Shown in pieces: positions 23,558 through 29,697 of a stretch of 29,697 nt of DNA. The notes beneath the pieces were generated by a model. The model saw nothing but the letters and a program-made list of their open reading frames with translations, was not told the DNA's origin and did not search any database. The DNA is from JBECKW01 sp040235505 (GTDB lineage: Bacteria > Desulfobacterota > Desulfobacteria > Desulfobacterales > JAFDDL01), in contig JBECKW010000005.1 of assembly GCA_040235505.1 (NCBI GenBank), positions 1 to 29,697 of the forward strand, given 5' to 3'. The translations under genes were made by a program, and so were the position numbers. Positions within the stretch are counted from its first letter, which is position 1, and each line of letters starts with the position of its first letter.

Positions 23558-25336
23558 ATGAGTGAAAAGCGTATGAAATTGACAAGAAGAACATTCATGG
23601 CGGCAAGTTCTGCGGCAATTGCTGCGCCTATCATTAAGAATCTGGCCGGCATGGTTCCGGAAGCGGCGGCGGCGGAAAAAAAATCGGAGAAAAAATACGA
23701 TTTTGTGGGTGAGAAAAGCTGCGATCTGGTGGTCCTTGGCGGCGGCGGCAGCGGGCTGATTGCCGCCGTGCGTGCAGCGGAGCTTTCCGGTAAAAAAGTG
23801 ATCGTTCTGGAAAAGGCTGCATTTACCGGCGGCGGTGCCCTGGGGGCCAGCACGGTGCGGACCTTCGGCAGCAAATGGCAAAAAGAACGCAACCTGCCCG
23901 ATACGACCGTGGACTACGCCCGGGTCATGATGGATGGGGTTTACTGGAAACTGGACGCCAGACTGGTCAAAAACTGCCTGCTGGGGACGGGCCAGTTTTT
24001 TGACTGGCTTTGCGAGCAGGGCGACAATATCGGGGATGAGTTCAAGCCCGGGAAATATGTGTTTGCCGAAGTTGACAGCGAGCCTGTCGGTCCCCAGATG
24101 TCACGCCAGATCGGGAGCAAACAGGGCTTCGGCATGTTTGTCACGACCATGATGGCGAAAAAATGCAAGGAGTATGGCGTTGAGGTGCTGACCCGGCACC
24201 CGGTGGTGGATATCGAGGTGAAAAACGGCAAGATCGTTGCCGCCATTGCAAAGTCCACCGAAGGCTATGTGCGCGTCGCCTGCAAGGCTTGTGTTCTGGC
24301 AACGGGCAGCTGGATCAACAACGAAGCGATTCTTGAAAAATATTGTCCCGAATTTGCCGCTGCTAAAAAGAGAATGAGTCAAGGCGGCCAGGGGGCTCCG
24401 GGCGGTCCGGGGGCTCCGGGTGGCCAGGGAACTCCGGGGGGTCAGGGCGCTCCGGGGGGTCAGGGCGCTCCGGGGGGTCAGGGCATGCAGAGCGGCCATA
24501 TGAATTCCAATTATACCGGCGACGGCATCGCCCTGGCAAAAAAGGTCGGAGCCTTCATCGACTATGACAGCTTCTGTATCCGTCTGATGGGGCCGATGAG
24601 CATGTCCCAAAGCAGCGTCTTCAACGCCATGGTCCAGACGCCCTACATCATTACGGTCAATATGGACGGAAATCGCTTTGTCGCCGAACCACTCCAGCAT
24701 ATGGGAATATTTAACGGTGGCCATGTACAGATTGACCAGCCCGACAACAAAACCTTCGATATCTTTGACCGGAATACGCTTGCTGCGGCCTTTGCGTACC
24801 AGAAATGCATCGAGACGGGTCAATGCGCGGACGAGAGATTCGCGATGGTCCCGGATGGCAAAAACTCTTTTCCCGGTACCATGGAAGCGATCGAAAGCGA
24901 CCTGGAGAAAAACAAGGCGAGCATCATCCAGGCCGACACCCTTGAAGAGCTGGCCGACAAGATCGGAGTCGACAAGAAGAATTTCCTGGAAACAGTGAAG
25001 ACGTATAACGAATGTTGTGAAAAGGGGTCCGACCTCGATCACTTCAAGAAAAAGGACTTTCTCGCGCCTATCAACAAGGCGCCTTATTATGCCTCGCCCT
25101 CAAGTCTGGGCACCGACGGCGCCTTCGGCGGCGTCCGGGTCAATCCCGAGATGAAGGCCTACCGGGCCGACCGGAAGAGCATCGTGGAGGGTTTATATGT
25201 GACCGGCGATTTTGCCACCGGGCGCCATATCAATCTGGGTACCGTCAAGATCCAGGTGCTCAACGACCTGTCCTGGGCCTTTTCAAGCGGTTTCCTGGCG
25301 GGTACCAATGTCGCGGAATACCTGAAAAAAGTTTAA
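23558..25336 (+). CDS. Tat-exported FAD-dependent reductase with collagen-like insert
   Basis: This 592-residue flavoprotein is of the fumarate reductase/3-ketosteroid dehydrogenase FAD_binding_2 family. It begins with a twin-arginine signal, LTRRTFMAASSAAIAAP, so it should be exported folded with FAD bound. The dinucleotide motif is VVLGGGGSGLIAAVRAAELS at about 58. FAD-binding stretches VLATGSW and YTGDGIALAKKVGAF follow, and the C-terminal FAD contact is LYVTGDFATG near 560. It carries no covalent-heme or iron-sulfur motif. Between residue 276 and about 310 lies a run of (GGQGAP) hexapeptides, encoded by 18-bp repeats. The catalytic Arg/His set of Shewanella fumarate reductase is not evident, so the substrate is unknown. 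The ATG at 23558 follows GAGGG. It could use an extracellular organic acceptor; quinone or cytochrome partners are not encoded nearby. Confidence 0.85.
   Translation: MSEKRMKLTRRTFMAASSAAIAAPIIKNLAGMVPEAAAAEKKSEKKYDFVGEKSCDLVVLGGGGSGLIAAVRAAELSGKKVIVLEKAAFTGGGALGASTVRTFGSKWQKERNLPDTTVDYARVMMDGVYWKLDARLVKNCLLGTGQFFDWLCEQGDNIGDEFKPGKYVFAEVDSEPVGPQMSRQIGSKQGFGMFVTTMMAKKCKEYGVEVLTRHPVVDIEVKNGKIVAAIAKSTEGYVRVACKACVLATGSWINNEAILEKYCPEFAAAKKRMSQGGQGAPGGPGAPGGQGTPGGQGAPGGQGAPGGQGMQSGHMNSNYTGDGIALAKKVGAFIDYDSFCIRLMGPMSMSQSSVFNAMVQTPYIITVNMDGNRFVAEPLQHMGIFNGGHVQIDQPDNKTFDIFDRNTLAAAFAYQKCIETGQCADERFAMVPDGKNSFPGTMEAIESDLEKNKASIIQADTLEELADKIGVDKKNFLETVKTYNECCEKGSDLDHFKKKDFLAPINKAPYYASPSSLGTDGAFGGVRVNPEMKAYRADRKSIVEGLYVTGDFATGRHINLGTVKIQVLNDLSWAFSSGFLAGTNVAEYLKKV
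24383..24487 (+). repeat. 18-bp minisatellite coding the GGQGAP hexapeptide
   Basis: Five full units and one partial unit occur in frame from 24383. Units at 24437-24454 and 24455-24472 are identical at DNA level, while earlier ones carry changes (GGPGAP, GGQGTP). Identical neighbours suggest recent expansion by slippage. Copy number may vary between strains. Confidence 0.9.
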
Positions 25337-25369
25337 TCTTCTGCGGGAAAGCGGATATGCAGGGTTCAA

Positions 25370-25534
25370 GGGGTCAAGGGGTCGAGGGGTCGAGGGAAAG
25401 ACAAAGCCTTGAATCCTTGACTCCTTCAACCCTTGTCGAAGATCCCGGACTTTGAGCGGGGGACCCTTTTCTCCAAATGAGCGGGGCGTCCATATATCGA
25501 ATTACCCTCGATAGTTTGAGACGCCCCCCTCATT
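25370..25534. repeat. Nested inverted-repeat element, copy 2, with terminal hairpin
   Basis: The words ttcaaggggtcaaggggtcg (about 25374 on) and inverted ccttgaatccttgactcc (25407 on) match the type C arms. Positions 25431-25456 match 19802-19827 exactly in inverted orientation over 26 bp, and the match continues weakly to 25476. A further hairpin pairs 25477-25490 with 25521-25534, with one mismatch, around an inner TATCGA/TCGATA stem. It occupies the gap between the two convergent flavoenzyme genes and may terminate both. Confidence 0.65.
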
Positions 25535-25564
25535 CCATATTTATTTTTCTTTAAACAGCTTCCA

Positions 25565-27802
25565 TCAAACCTCCGACGCCACAAAAAACGCGCTGCGGGT
25601 GGTTTTCTGGATCGTACCGCATTCACTGGTGCAGTCACCGAGAAGACGGACTTCGTCCGCCGATCCGAAGAACTTTTGGGCCTCATCCATCCTGGGTTTG
25701 AGGCCTTGCCAGTGAATGATGGTGTCGGCCTTGACGGATTTTTCCTTGCCCGAAGCGTCCGTGTAGGTGACCTTTCCGCCGTTGACGTCCTTGATCTTGA
25801 CCTCCAGCGCATAACTGAAATTGGGACTGCTTCTGTAGATATCTTCCTGCTGCATCATATTGTGTGCGCCCCGGAGTTCCGGCTCCACCAGGTCCTTCCC
25901 GAACCCCAGCACCGTTACCTTATGCCCGTCCAAAAGCGCTCCGACACCGAACTCCAGGCCGAACTTTCCGGCACCGATGACCACCACGTCTCCCTTTATT
26001 TTATCCTTATTCTGATAGGCTTCCAGGATATTGAACACCTGGCTGCCGCTTGCTTTCATTCTCGTGGGCACCACCTCCGAACCGGTTGCAACCAGAACCG
26101 TATCGTATTTTCCCGCCTTGATCATCTCGGGCGTTGCCGCGGTATTGAGCTTGACCTCGATCCCGGCTTTCCCCACCTGGTGGATATAGTATTTCTTCAA
26201 TCTTCTATAGTACCACCGGGGCTTGCTGTTATCCGAGATTTTGAGAAGGCCGCCCAGATCCTTGTCCTTTTCATACAGCGTGACCTTATGGCCCCTGTCG
26301 GCTGCGATCATGGCCGCCTTCATTCCGGCAGGGCCGCCGCCGATCACGGCCACCTTCTTGGAGACCTTCGGGGTCGTGAAGCCCTTGAGCTGATATGGCG
26401 GCAGGCCCCATTTCGGATTTAGGGCACAGGTGCTGTACCAGGGGGGATTGTCCATGCTGATGCCGTGACAGTCCCAGCATGCGATGCAGGGAAGCACATC
26501 ATCGGGTCTGCCTTCTTTCAGCTTCCGGACCAGTTCGGGATCGGCAAAAAAGGGCGTCGTCATACCGACCATGTCTGTTTTTCCGCTGGCGATGAACTCA
26601 TCATTCGCCACGGGGTCATGGAATCCGGCGCTGGGGCAGGTGATGATGTCGATGCCCGCCTTTTTGATGGCCTCGGCAACGGCAAGACTTTTCGGTCGGC
26701 CTTCATCCTGGGTCCAGCCGTTGGGATGCTCGTCGACCCGGATCCACATGATGTCCACTATCCCTTCGAGCTGTTTCGCCTGCTTGACGGCATCCTTCAG
26801 TTCATCAGCAGTGCACTGGGAGGTGGGAGGGGTGGCGTTCTGGTTCGGGCCCGGCATGCCCCCGCCTGCCCCACGATACCGTCCCATCAGGATCAGATTC
26901 GTGGCGGCGCGAACTTTCTTCGCCGCTTCAACGCTTGTCGAATTCATCTGATAGACGTCATATCCCTTTTTCTCATACGCCTTGGCCTCTTCCAGGATCT
27001 CTTCATCGGTTTTGGCGGTCATTCCCGGAGGTCCTCCACTGCGGCCCGTGCCGCTGGGCATCCCGCCGCCCTGCTGGGCACCTGCCGCTCCCCCTGGCAT
27101 TCCCCCCTGGCCGCCCTGGGCACCACCTTGCTGCATACCACCCGGAGCACCCCCTTGGCCGCCCTGACCCTGCGTCATCCCCCCCTGCCCGCCCTGGGCA
27201 GCCTGGCCGCCGGAAGTCCCTCCGCCACCGGGAGCACCGCCACCACCGGGAGCACCGCCGCCGGGGCCACCGCCGCCCCTACCGGTATTGCCGCCAAACA
27301 GAATCAGTGCGCCCTGATAATGGATATCATCGATCATTTCGTTGACATAATTTTGCGTCAGCGTGCTGTCGGCCCATGAGCGATCCGAGTAGTGGTTAAA
27401 GGCGCTGTCCCTGGTGATTTCGCTTTCTTTTGGATACGCAGACACCCCTTTAGATTCATACATTGTGTTCATTGTAACAATCGCGGCATTCTTGGCCATG
27501 TTCGAGTAATGGTTCCGAAATACCTCCGTGGGGTAATTTTCCGGTCCCTGCATGAAGTACGTGGGAGACACGGTATGCAGAATCCGGTTTTTCAACACCC
27601 TGTTCCGAATCCTGAGCGGCGACAAAAGATGCGGGCACCTGTTTCCTGCCATCCCTGCAACGCCAGATGCCGTCTTCTCGGCCGCTGCAGCACTGCGGGC
27701 CTCAAACCCCGCGAGCTTTTTGCATGTCAGCGCGCAAGTCGATGCGATACCGGTTGCAATCAGAAATTGACGTCTTCCCATAAGCTTTTTTACCATGCTC
27801 AT
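25565..27802 (-). CDS. Tat-exported old-yellow-enzyme/TMADH-like flavoprotein with Gly-rich insert
   Basis: The 745-residue protein begins with a twin-arginine signal, MGRRQFLIATGIAS. It then has an FMN-type TIM barrel, with HLLSPLRIRNRVLKNRI opening as in the NADH:flavin oxidoreductase family and KTDMVGMTTPFFADPELVRK closing it. A 4Fe-4S motif has Cys439, 442, 445 and 459 (CIACWDC...C). Next comes an FAD/NAD(P)-type Rossmann domain with AVIGGGPAGMKAAMIAADRG near 485 and VVVIGAGKFGLEFGVGALLD near 605. This is the 2,4-dienoyl-CoA reductase/trimethylamine dehydrogenase architecture. Residues about 175-261 are a long Gly/Gln/Pro/Ala tract and about 307-320 a second short one. The conserved HxxH/N active-site pair of the barrel is not seen at GYDVYQMNSTS. 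An ideal GGAGG site lies 8 nt before the ATG. Substrate unknown; likely an exported reductase. Confidence 0.85.
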   Translation of the reverse strand: MSMVKKLMGRRQFLIATGIASTCALTCKKLAGFEARSAAAAEKTASGVAGMAGNRCPHLLSPLRIRNRVLKNRILHTVSPTYFMQGPENYPTEVFRNHYSNMAKNAAIVTMNTMYESKGVSAYPKESEITRDSAFNHYSDRSWADSTLTQNYVNEMIDDIHYQGALILFGGNTGRGGGGPGGGAPGGGGAPGGGGTSGGQAAQGGQGGMTQGQGGQGGAPGGMQQGGAQGGQGGMPGGAAGAQQGGGMPSGTGRSGGPPGMTAKTDEEILEEAKAYEKKGYDVYQMNSTSVEAAKKVRAATNLILMGRYRGAGGGMPGPNQNATPPTSQCTADELKDAVKQAKQLEGIVDIMWIRVDEHPNGWTQDEGRPKSLAVAEAIKKAGIDIITCPSAGFHDPVANDEFIASGKTDMVGMTTPFFADPELVRKLKEGRPDDVLPCIACWDCHGISMDNPPWYSTCALNPKWGLPPYQLKGFTTPKVSKKVAVIGGGPAGMKAAMIAADRGHKVTLYEKDKDLGGLLKISDNSKPRWYYRRLKKYYIHQVGKAGIEVKLNTAATPEMIKAGKYDTVLVATGSEVVPTRMKASGSQVFNILEAYQNKDKIKGDVVVIGAGKFGLEFGVGALLDGHKVTVLGFGKDLVEPELRGAHNMMQQEDIYRSSPNFSYALEVKIKDVNGGKVTYTDASGKEKSVKADTIIHWQGLKPRMDEAQKFFGSADEVRLLGDCTSECGTIQKTTRSAFFVASEV
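27020..27280 (-). repeat. Low-complexity Gly-rich coding tract
   Basis: About 87 residues consist almost only of G, Q, A, P, M and S, in irregular GGQGG, GGAPGG and GGMQQGG words. The tract starts directly after NTGR in the barrel and ends before GMTAKTDEEIL. It resembles the insert of the convergent neighbour in composition but is longer and less regular. This suggests an older tract or independent origin. Confidence 0.9.
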
Positions 27803-28055
27803 ACCATTTTCCTCCTTTTATGAGGTTGATAATGTAAGGTTGATAATGCGAAAAGCGGTCAGAAATAAGCCAAAACCGTTTAGTCCGGCTGAGCCGGAAC
27901 TCACAGGTCGTACGTATCTTTTAGCTCGTAGTCGATTAACACGCAGTCGGTCGTTAAAAAACCGGCATTTAAACAAAGAAAAAATTCTATATCGAATATT
28001 AATTTTTGGGCTTCTTCATTTATGGCGTAATGGGCTTAGAAGTCAATGAAAAATC
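27803..28055. other. Gap upstream of the flavoprotein gene
   Basis: No gene is seen. The flavoprotein ribosome site is at 27811-27815. The word aggttgataatg is repeated in tandem at 27823 and 27837. A dyad TCCGGCT-g-AGCCGGA lies at 27884-27898. Either could be a regulator site for the minus-strand gene. Confidence 0.35.
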
Positions 28056-28205
28056 TTAGAAGTGGTTTCAAAATCTCCCCTAAGGCCCAATATCTGCGTT
28101 GGAGCGATGGATCCAATCCTCGAAATATGACATATATTCCTCCGGTTAAATCCATCGCTCCGCCTTGATCTTGAACCTGATTCGAGGTTTTGAAACCACT
28201 TCTAA
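28056..28205. repeat. 150-bp palindromic element with two nested stems
   Basis: Outer arms 28056-28077 and 28184-28205 pair over 22 nt with one mismatch. Inner arms GGAGCGATGGAT (28101-28112) and ATCCATCGCTCC (28150-28161) pair over 12 nt exactly. The core is non-coding. The outer word agtggtttcaa also occurs at about 21971. It looks like a MITE or a large structured RNA. Confidence 0.75.
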
Positions 28206-28271
28206 AAATTCGCTGAAGGCGATTGTAGGACTTAAAAAAATTATCTCAAATGAAGACGCGACCCTTCCCCC

Positions 28272-28466
28272 TCACCTCATTGCAGACACCTCTTCATAGT
28301 CCAGTGCATCGGCCGGATTGTCTTTGCTTTCAGAAACAAGCTTTCCTTCTTTTTTGCACGTCGGGCAATTTCCAAACTTCGGAAGATGTATGTCCTCAAG
28401 CGAATATTTGTATTTCAGGCCGCACGTTTCACACGTATAAAACATCCAATAAGGTCCCCACGTCAT
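28272..28466 (-). CDS. Small zinc-ribbon protein
   Basis: The product (64 aa) carries two CxxC knuckles, CETC near residue 12 and CPTC near residue 34, about 22 residues apart. This is typical of a zinc ribbon/rubredoxin-like fold. It begins MTWGPYWMFYTCETCG. The ATG at 28466 is chosen because GGAG lies 8 nt upstream; a GTG at 28475 would overlap that site. It lies just 19 nt downstream of the VWA gene, in the same direction, so the two are probably co-transcribed. Function is unknown. The C-terminal tail SKDNPADALDYEEVSAMR is acidic. Confidence 0.7.
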   Translation of the reverse strand: MTWGPYWMFYTCETCGLKYKYSLEDIHLPKFGNCPTCKKEGKLVSESKDNPADALDYEEVSAMR

Positions 28467-28485
28467 TTGAATCACTCCTTTAATT

Positions 28486-29676
28486 TTATTTCGCCATCAA
28501 CCGCGCCACCGCTTTTTCCAATCCATCCAGGGTCAGCTCGAACATGGGAAAAATCCTGGCAATCTCGATGATGGTCCGGGTGTAGCCCCAGTCTTCTTCG
28601 ATGAGGGGGTTGAGCCAGACATGATGGGGAAAGGTCTGTGTGAGGAAACGGAGGCATTCGATGCTTGGCCTCGCGTTTTTCTCTCCATAGTAAATGGAGC
28701 CGCTGGCGAACATGAGTTCCCAGGGGGCCATACTGGCATCGCCCACCATGATCAGGCGGGTTTCCGGATCCAGTCTCGCCAGATCGGCCAGGGGCAGGGC
28801 CCCCTTCATGCGGGAGGGATGCGCCCACAGGGTGTCGTAGACGGTGTTGTGGAAGTAGAAGGTCTTGAGTTCCTTGAACTGGGCCCGGGCGTGATCGAAG
28901 AGGGTCTGAACCACGGCGATGTGTGGATCCATGGACCAGCCACCGTTGTCGATGGCAAGGATTACCTTCAGTCGGTCCCTCAGGCGCCGGTCGAAAACGA
29001 TCTCGATTTCTCCGGCGTTTTTCAGCGTCTGGGAAATAGTGGCGTCCACGTTCACCAGGTCCTTGGGGCCCTCCGGCCTCATATGGCGCAGCCGTTTCAG
29101 GGCCTCCCCCACCATGGACCGGGTGAGCGGCTGCTGAATGGAATAATCCTTGTAGCGCCGCTCCATGGCCACTTTGATGGCTGATTTGTTCCGGGACATG
29201 CCCCCCACCCGCATTCCGCCGGGATGAAACCCCGAATGGCCCACCGGAGACGTGCCGCCGGTTCCGATCCACTTGTTCCCCCCGTCGTGGCGTTCGGTCT
29301 GGTCCTGAAGCCGGGCCTTGAAATAGGCCTCCAGCTCCTCCGGGGTCAGCTTCGCCAGGGTCGACTCGTCGATCCCCAGGAATTCCGAAAGCTGCCGGGG
29401 ATCCTTAAGCCATTCCCCCAGAAGCATCCGGATCGCCTCGTCCAACTCATCGGCCAGGGCATCGGGCATCTCGGCTCCGTGAAAATGGTGGGCGAAAATC
29501 CTGTCAAACAGATCGAACCACCGCTCGCTCTTGAGCAGAATCGCCCGGGAGGCGATATAAAAATCCTCCAAAGACGCCACCAGCCCGGCCCCCAGTGCCC
29601 GATGCAGGGTCAGGAACGCCGTGGGACTCACGGGAATCCCGGCATGTTTCATTTCGTAGAAAAAGCTGACAAACAT
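28486..29676 (-). CDS. VWA-domain protein, CoxE/YehP-like
   Basis: The 396-residue protein has an all-helical N-terminal half, FVSFFYEMKHAGIPVSPTAF, typical of VWA_CoxE proteins, and a Gly-rich linker (GTGGTSPVGHSGFHPGGM). A VWA domain begins near VILAIDNGGWSM. The metal-ion motif DxSxS is degenerate here, reading DNGGWS. Downstream, IMVGDASMAPWEL resembles the second metal-site strand, and a HVWLNPLIEEDWGYT stretch follows. Such proteins usually work with a MoxR-type AAA+ ATPase in cofactor or metalloenzyme maturation. A MoxR gene is expected just upstream, beyond the window. A GGGA site lies about 8 nt before the ATG. The zinc-ribbon gene follows 19 nt downstream. Confidence 0.82.
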   Translation of the reverse strand: MFVSFFYEMKHAGIPVSPTAFLTLHRALGAGLVASLEDFYIASRAILLKSERWFDLFDRIFAHHFHGAEMPDALADELDEAIRMLLGEWLKDPRQLSEFLGIDESTLAKLTPEELEAYFKARLQDQTERHDGGNKWIGTGGTSPVGHSGFHPGGMRVGGMSRNKSAIKVAMERRYKDYSIQQPLTRSMVGEALKRLRHMRPEGPKDLVNVDATISQTLKNAGEIEIVFDRRLRDRLKVILAIDNGGWSMDPHIAVVQTLFDHARAQFKELKTFYFHNTVYDTLWAHPSRMKGALPLADLARLDPETRLIMVGDASMAPWELMFASGSIYYGEKNARPSIECLRFLTQTFPHHVWLNPLIEEDWGYTRTIIEIARIFPMFELTLDGLEKAVARLMAK

Positions 29677-29697
29677 GTTAACATCCCAGGCACAAAG

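Overview
The window looks like chromosomal DNA of a strictly anaerobic Desulfobacterota (deltaproteobacterial) organism, probably a sulfate-reducing or syntrophic aromatic degrader of the Desulfatiglans / Desulfobacterium anilini type. This is inferred from gene content: a molybdopterin enzyme resembling pyrogallol-phloroglucinol transhydroxylase, a four-subunit 2-oxoacid:ferredoxin oxidoreductase, Tat-exported flavoenzymes, an NtrC-type two-component system, and intergenic elements built from short repeated words. No rRNA, tRNA or CRISPR array was seen. Nothing was searched; all family calls come from motifs and remembered family features.

Layout. 1-619 (-): N-terminal part of an AthL-like molybdopterin oxidoreductase, cut by the window edge. 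620-3900: an AT-rich, gene-poor stretch with a striking 23-bp palindrome, several small proteins (75-aa unknown, 50-aa single-helix membrane protein, PilZ protein, 58-aa unknown) and a short ribosome hibernation factor. 3908-8142 (-): a compact porG-porD-porA-porB-moeA operon with a plausible sigma70 promoter at 8201-8229. 8143-8552: an inverted word-repeat element. 8553-9488 (+): a YihY/BrkB membrane protein. 9489-9918: a second word-repeat element, then a c-di-AMP (ydaO/yuaA) riboswitch whose 3' flank can sequester the ribosome binding site of kup. 9919-12336: kup and a small unknown gene. 12568-15409: a membrane histidine kinase and an overlapping NtrC-type sigma54 activator. They are followed by a small exported protein preceded by a sigma54-like promoter and ended by a strong terminator at 16045-16086. 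16236-19757: a seven-LysM amidase and a TPR protein. 20082-21866 (-): a membrane-anchored MutS-like ATPase. 22138-23406 (+): an AlaA-type aminotransferase. 23558-25336 (+) and 25565-27802 (-): two convergent Tat-exported flavoenzymes, both with glycine-rich collagen-like insertions. 28272-29676 (-): a zinc-ribbon protein and a VWA/CoxE-like protein.

How it works together. The por operon would link 2-oxoacid oxidation or synthesis to ferredoxin. A MoeA paralogue is its last gene, and the window also holds a molybdoenzyme. Potassium uptake appears controlled by c-di-AMP RNA. The kinase/NtrC pair probably drives the small exported protein next door. The most unusual item is the pair of convergent Tat-dependent flavoproteins, a fumarate-reductase-like FAD enzyme and an old-yellow-enzyme/TMADH-like FMN/4Fe-4S/FAD enzyme. 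Each has a low-complexity Gly/Gln/Pro/Ala insert in a loop of its catalytic domain. They are candidates for exported reductases acting on unknown acceptors, possibly tethered or clustered by the inserts. Two copies of a nested inverted-repeat element sit exactly in the two convergent gaps, 19758-20081 and 25337-25564.
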